Positions 60,432 through 64,000 of a stretch of DNA of 64,000 nucleotides are shown one piece after another (the first letter of the stretch is position 1; the number at the start of each line of letters is the position of its first letter). The notes below the pieces were generated by a model. It was given only the letters and a program-made list of their open reading frames with translations. It was not told where the DNA came from and did no database searches. A program made the translations under genes and the position numbers. The DNA lies in NCBI GenBank assembly GCA_965214035.1, contig OZ243932.1, forward strand, positions 1,178,001 through 1,242,000, in the 5' to 3' direction. This stretch comes from JAJDYQ01 sp965214035. Its GTDB lineage: Bacteria > Pseudomonadota > Gammaproteobacteria > JAJDYQ01.

Positions 60432-60540
60432 ACCGTAGTTTATTACAAAAACTCACCTCAAAATTGTTTGAGGCAAGATCCTGATGAGTTTGCTCACGAA
60501 GATTATAGTCTCTTTCACACGGACATGAAACGATCCGGAA

Positions 60541-61230
60541 TCAGTCATGCCCGGCGGGTTGTATAGCGGATGGCGTTTCGTTTAATAATGCCAGTCTTTT
60601 CGGGGTTCCGACATCATTCCAAAATCCTTTGTAGTGTTCTGCTGTCACTGTATGGTGCTGTATCGCTTCTCTGAGAATGGGTTCCAGTGGTAATTTTCCT
60701 GTTCGCCGGTCTTTGAACAGTGTTTTGTTATACACGCCAATCCCGCTGAAGGTCAAGCGGGGCTGTCCCTCGTTTGCGGCGTATCCATCAGACAGTGCAA
60801 AGTCGCCGGCCGGATGATGTGCCGGATTATCCACCAGCACGATGTGGGCCTGCCCTTTCAGTGTATCGGGCAGTCTGGAGTAATCATAATCTGTATGGAC
60901 ATCGCCGTTCACCACAATGAAGGTGTCACTGAGCAGGTCAAGCGCATGTAGTATTCCGCCGCCTGTTTCATAGGCTATTGCAGGTTCTCTAGAGTATGTT
61001 ATGCGGATGTTGTAGCGGGTGCCGTCCTGCAGGAAGGTCTCGATTTTTTGCCCAAGCCAGCCGGTATTGATGATTAGTTCCTGAATACCGGTCTTTCTCA
61101 GGGCCTCGATATGGTATTCAATCAGGCATTTACCCTGAATTTTCAGCAGGGACTTGGGTGTTTTATCGGTCAACGGGCGCATACGCTGCCCCCGGCCCGC
61201 CGCGAGTATCATGGCTTTTAGTTCAGACAT
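60541..61230 (-). CDS. murU: N-acetylmuramate alpha-1-phosphate uridylyltransferase
   Basis: A 229-residue nucleotidyltransferase: MILAAGRGQRMRPLTDKTPK SLLKIQGKCLIEYHIEAL, VVNGDVHTDYDY and LTFSGIGVYNKTLF with GFWNDVGTPKRL at the end. It makes UDP-MurNAc from MurNAc-1-P in the anhydro-muropeptide recycling bypass. The start is set at MSELKAMIL, which overlaps the amgK stop by 8 bases. Pairing with amgK supports the specific call over a generic sugar nucleotidyltransferase. Confidence 0.9.
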   Translation of the reverse strand: MSELKAMILAAGRGQRMRPLTDKTPKSLLKIQGKCLIEYHIEALRKTGIQELIINTGWLGQKIETFLQDGTRYNIRITYSREPAIAYETGGGILHALDLLSDTFIVVNGDVHTDYDYSRLPDTLKGQAHIVLVDNPAHHPAGDFALSDGYAANEGQPRLTFSGIGVYNKTLFKDRRTGKLPLEPILREAIQHHTVTAEHYKGFWNDVGTPKRLALLNETPSAIQPAGHD

Positions 61231-62233
61231 CCGGGGTAGCTGATTGTAATGCCGGCCCGATCTGTTCGACAGTAAAATTATACAGGTGGCGTAATTCCGG
61301 GTAGCGGGCACTGACTTCTTCCACGTAGGTCAGTGTCGCTGGAATATCCTGCAGATAGGCTGGCTTGCCATCTCGATGGTGCAGGCGGGCAAAAATCCCG
61401 ATGGCTTTCAGGTGTCTTTGTACACCCATCTGATCAAACCAGCGCAGAAATAGGGTTTCGTCGTGGTGGCTGTCGCGGTCGAGTATCCCGGACTGCATTG
61501 CCAGCTCATGGTAGCCGAGTGCCCAGTCTTCAACCTGCTGCCGCGGCCAGGCGATATAACAGTCGCGCAACAGAGAAACCAGATCATAGGTGACCGGCCC
61601 GAACACGGCATCCTGAAAGTCCAGAATACCGGGATTATGCCGCTCGGTGAGCATCAGGTTGCGTGAGTGGTAATCCCGATGCACACAGACCTGTGGCTGT
61701 TGCAGTGCATTATCGACCAGCAGCCTGAAGGTGCTGTCCAGCATTCGGTTCGTTCTGTCATCCAGATTCAGGTTCAGGTGTCGCCGTAAAAACCATTCAC
61801 GAAACAGTTCCATTTCCTGCATCAGCAGGGCTTCATCATACGGGGGAATCTGTTCGGTGCCCGGCCCACAGGCCTGTAGTGTTGCCAGTGCCCCCAGAGC
61901 ATCACCATAAAGCCTTGCTGCGGTTTCATCATTGAGTTCCTGTAAGTACTGGCGATCACCCAAATCGTCCAGCAGCAAAAACCCCTGTTCCAGATTCTGC
62001 TCGATAATCTCCGGCATATTCAGACCGATTTTAATCAGCGAGTGTGCCATATTGATAAATGGTCGGCAGTCTTCGTTCTCAGGCGGGGCGTCCATCACAA
62101 TATATGATTGCCCACTAATACAGGTGCGCAGATAGCGCCGAAAACTCGCATCGCCAGACAACGGTGTGAGGCTTTCCACCTGATAGCCGGTTTCCCCCAA
62201 CCATTGATAAATGGCTTCCGTTCTGTCAGTCAT
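61223..62233 (-). CDS. amgK: N-acetylmuramate/N-acetylglucosamine 1-kinase AmgK
   Basis: A 336-residue aminoglycoside-phosphotransferase-fold kinase: LTPLSGDASFRRYLRT, FLLLDDLGDRQYL, VHRDYHSRNLMLT (catalytic loop) and GILDFQDAVFGPVTYDLVSL (metal-binding DFG-like). With MurU it returns MurNAc to the UDP-MurNAc pool and can lower fosfomycin sensitivity. It is coupled to murU; the two are often beside lptD, which is not seen here. Confidence 0.92.
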   Translation of the reverse strand: MTDRTEAIYQWLGETGYQVESLTPLSGDASFRRYLRTCISGQSYIVMDAPPENEDCRPFINMAHSLIKIGLNMPEIIEQNLEQGFLLLDDLGDRQYLQELNDETAARLYGDALGALATLQACGPGTEQIPPYDEALLMQEMELFREWFLRRHLNLNLDDRTNRMLDSTFRLLVDNALQQPQVCVHRDYHSRNLMLTERHNPGILDFQDAVFGPVTYDLVSLLRDCYIAWPRQQVEDWALGYHELAMQSGILDRDSHHDETLFLRWFDQMGVQRHLKAIGIFARLHHRDGKPAYLQDIPATLTYVEEVSARYPELRHLYNFTVEQIGPALQSATPDV

Positions 62234-62291
62234 ATTGTTTATCGTCTATACTCCCGCACACTTGACAAGAGTAACCCCATAAGGACTTACC

Positions 62292-63083
62292 ATAAAATTT
62301 ATAACCATTCTGGCTGTTTTGTGCTTTCCATCTGTGTTGTCCGCCTCGGACATGGTCACGATCCCGGCAGGCCCTTTCCAGATGGGCTGTTCCGTGAATG
62401 ATCCGGATTGCGACAGGGATGAGGGCCCTCCGGGAGGTGTCACGGTTGATGTACCTGAGTTCCAAATCGATATCCATGAAGTTACGGTTGCTGAATATGT
62501 CAGTTGCATAGCAGCGGGCAAGTGTACCCGACCTAAGGACCATGCGCGAAACAAGTATTGTAATGTCGGCGAAAGCAGCCGCATGCGACATCCCGCCAAC
62601 TGTGTTGACTGGCAGCAGGCCGTTGATTATTGCGAACATGTCGGCAAGCGCCTGCCGACGGAGGCGGAATGGGAAAAAGCCGCCCGCGGAAAAACCACCA
62701 GTCGCTATCCCTGGGGGCAAAAGGCCACTTGTGAGCACGCTATTCTTGATGACAAGGTCACTACCGGGTCGGTACCGAATGAAGGCGATGGTTGTGGTGA
62801 AGATCGTACCTGGCGTGTCGGCAGCCGGGCACCGAATGACTATGGGCTTTATGATATGAACGGCAATGCAGGTGAATGGACCAGTGTCTGGTATGCCGCA
62901 GACGGCTTGACGCAATATGCCGGTGGCAATCTGGAGGGGCCCGATGAAAGCAGGCAGCGGGTCGTGCGCGGCGGTTCATGGGATGAGGATCCTCCGAATC
63001 TGCGTGCTTCTTTCAGAAACGTCAAACCACCCGTCAGCGGACGGTCAATTTACGGTTCCATCGGTTTCCGCTGCGCAAGGTAA
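62292..63083 (+). CDS. Secreted formylglycine-generating-enzyme-like (SUMF1/PvdO) protein
   Basis: A protein of about 263 residues with the FGE-sulfatase fold: MVTIPAGPFQMGCSVNDPDC, IDIHEVTVAEYVSC, GKRLPTEAEWEKAARG, YDMNGNAGEWTSVWY and VVRGGSWDEDPPNLRASFR ... GFRCAR. The signal-peptide-like start (IKFITILAVLCFPSVLSAS) is preceded by TAAGGA but has ATA where ATG is expected (62292); an in-frame TAA lies just upstream, and the first usual start (TTG, 62319) would lose half of the signal. The copper-binding cysteines of true FGE were not seen, so it is more likely a structural relative. Confidence 0.75.
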   Translation: MKFITILAVLCFPSVLSASDMVTIPAGPFQMGCSVNDPDCDRDEGPPGGVTVDVPEFQIDIHEVTVAEYVSCIAAGKCTRPKDHARNKYCNVGESSRMRHPANCVDWQQAVDYCEHVGKRLPTEAEWEKAARGKTTSRYPWGQKATCEHAILDDKVTTGSVPNEGDGCGEDRTWRVGSRAPNDYGLYDMNGNAGEWTSVWYAADGLTQYAGGNLEGPDESRQRVVRGGSWDEDPPNLRASFRNVKPPVSGRSIYGSIGFRCAR

Positions 63084-63099
63084 TGGGGACTGTATCCCT

Positions 63100-64000
63100 G
63101 TGTGGGCAAGACGCATTCTTTCACTGGATCTTGAGGTCAACACCAGAAATCATCGTATCCATGCTTTTGCGGCGGTGCGCTCGGACAGCGATCAGTCCTT
63201 AAAAGTCGAGAAAATCACCCGGCATGATCATCTGACGGATACCCTGACAAAACTGGACGAACTTGCGAGCGGTGCCGAGTTCCTGTTAGGCCATAACCTG
63301 ATCGCCCACGACCTGCCGCACCTGCGCGCCGCCGCGCCTGATCTGCGCTTGCTGGATTTGCCACCACTGGATACCCTGCGTCTAAGCCCCCTGGCCTTCC
63401 CGCACAATCCTTACCACCGTCTGGTAAAACATTACCAGGACGTACAACTGATACGAGACCGACGCAATGATCCGTACCTGGATTCGCAACTTGCCTTGCA
63501 GGTATTTGCGGAGCAGCACCTGGAATTGACCAAACTGATCGGCACCAACCCGGACCTGTTAGCCGTCTGGCACTGGTTGACAACGACAACAGAAAATGAA
63601 GCCGGTTTCGATGCGTTTTTCGCCGAGATACGCCAATCGAAGCGACCCACTGATATGGAAACCGGCGCGGCATTAAACAGGCTGCTGGAGGGAAAGGCCT
63701 GCACCACATACAGCCATGAGATCGCGGCCGACGCCCGCCGGCAACCATGGCCGCTGGCCTATGCGCTGGCCTAGTTATCGGTATGTGGCGGCAACTCGGT
63801 CATGCCGCCCTGGGTGCGCCATCAATTTCCTGAAGCAGGACGGCTGGTGCGCCGATTGCGGGATATGGCCTGCACCGATCCGGCCTGTGGCTGGTGCCGG
63901 CAGCGGCATGATGCAAAAAAGGAACTCAATCGCTACTTTGGTTTCAGCGACTTCCGGGCGGAACCGGCAGACACACAGGGAAAACCCATGCAGCAATCCA
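63100..64000 (+). pseudogene. Exonuclease-RecQ-like helicase, amber stop in frame, runs off the window
   Basis: From GTG 63100 (GGGGAC upstream) the frame gives RRILSLDLEVNTRNHRIHAF, a DEDD-type 3'-5' exonuclease start, then FLLGHNLIAHDLPHLRAAAP and DPYLDSQLALQVF. At 63772-63774 there is TAG. In the same frame the sequence continues LSVCGGNSVMPPWVRHQFPE, DPACGWCRQRHDAKKELNRY and FGFSDFR to the window end, which is the expected next part of these large exonuclease-helicase fusions. TAG replaces what is normally TGG (Trp). Confidence 0.7.

Overview
The window reads as a gammaproteobacterial chromosome segment of moderate G+C. The strongest evidence is a long conserved run on the minus strand, gyrA-serC-serA-pheA-hisC-tyrA-aroA-cmk-rpsA-ihfB-lapB, together with aroQ-accB-accC, fis-purH, ribE-ribBA-ribH-nusB and an AmgK/MurU pair. 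The periplasmic DsrE-like protein, the many IS remnants and an exonuclease-helicase of a type found in Chromatiales/Xanthomonadales-like genomes would fit a sulfur-oxidising gammaproteobacterium. That placement is inference; no rRNA is present to test it.

Layout. 1-12.8 kb: housekeeping supraoperon for DNA gyrase, serine, aromatic amino acid and histidine steps, CMP kinase, ribosomal protein S1, IHF-beta and the first codons of LapB. 12.9-16.2 kb: a frameshifted NYN-domain gene, a secreted ankyrin-repeat protein, a 220-bp MITE and two unknown small proteins. 16.2-22.2 kb: kdsA, pyrG and purD on the minus strand, then a decayed mobile segment with a DUF5678 gene coupled to a truncated retropepsin-like protease, and gtrA. 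22.4-30.5 kb: plus-strand aroQ-accBC, a zinc-ribbon protein, fis, purH, two metallopeptidases, a membrane protein and a DsrE-like protein. 30.5-32.6 kb: a metal-efflux permease with an HMA domain plus a secreted lipase-like hydrolase.

32.7-41.7 kb is a mobile-element graveyard. It holds fragments of an IS1595-family element mixed with truncated plasmid-type genes (SSB, DotD-like lipoprotein), an IS605-type TnpB element bounded by 27-bp inverted repeats, a complete IS1595-family element carrying an integron-cassette relic, and a broken IS30 copy with a 17-C tract. An AI-2E-type permease and two paralogous SH3 proteins lie between these elements. 41.9-48.8 kb returns to housekeeping genes: lytic transglycosylase, nagZ, an MscS channel, DUF1428, tRNA-Phe, yggX, the riboflavin operon and nusB.

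48.8-60.4 kb is a complete type I-C CRISPR-Cas locus read on the minus strand: WYL regulator, cas3, cas5c, cas8c (with a likely internal Cas11c start), cas7c, a vapBC toxin-antitoxin pair, cas4, cas1, cas2, leader, and 23 identical repeats with 22 spacers. Two features stand out. A VapBC module sits inside the operon between the interference and adaptation genes. In the cas3-cas5c gap, a plus-strand crRNA-like element (a hairpin plus 12 bases identical to the 3' part of the repeat) is followed by a terminator on the same strand, which recalls Cas-regulating pseudo-crRNAs.

60.5-64 kb: murU-amgK for peptidoglycan recycling, a formylglycine-enzyme-like secreted protein whose only good start is AUA, and an exonuclease-helicase gene with an in-frame amber codon.
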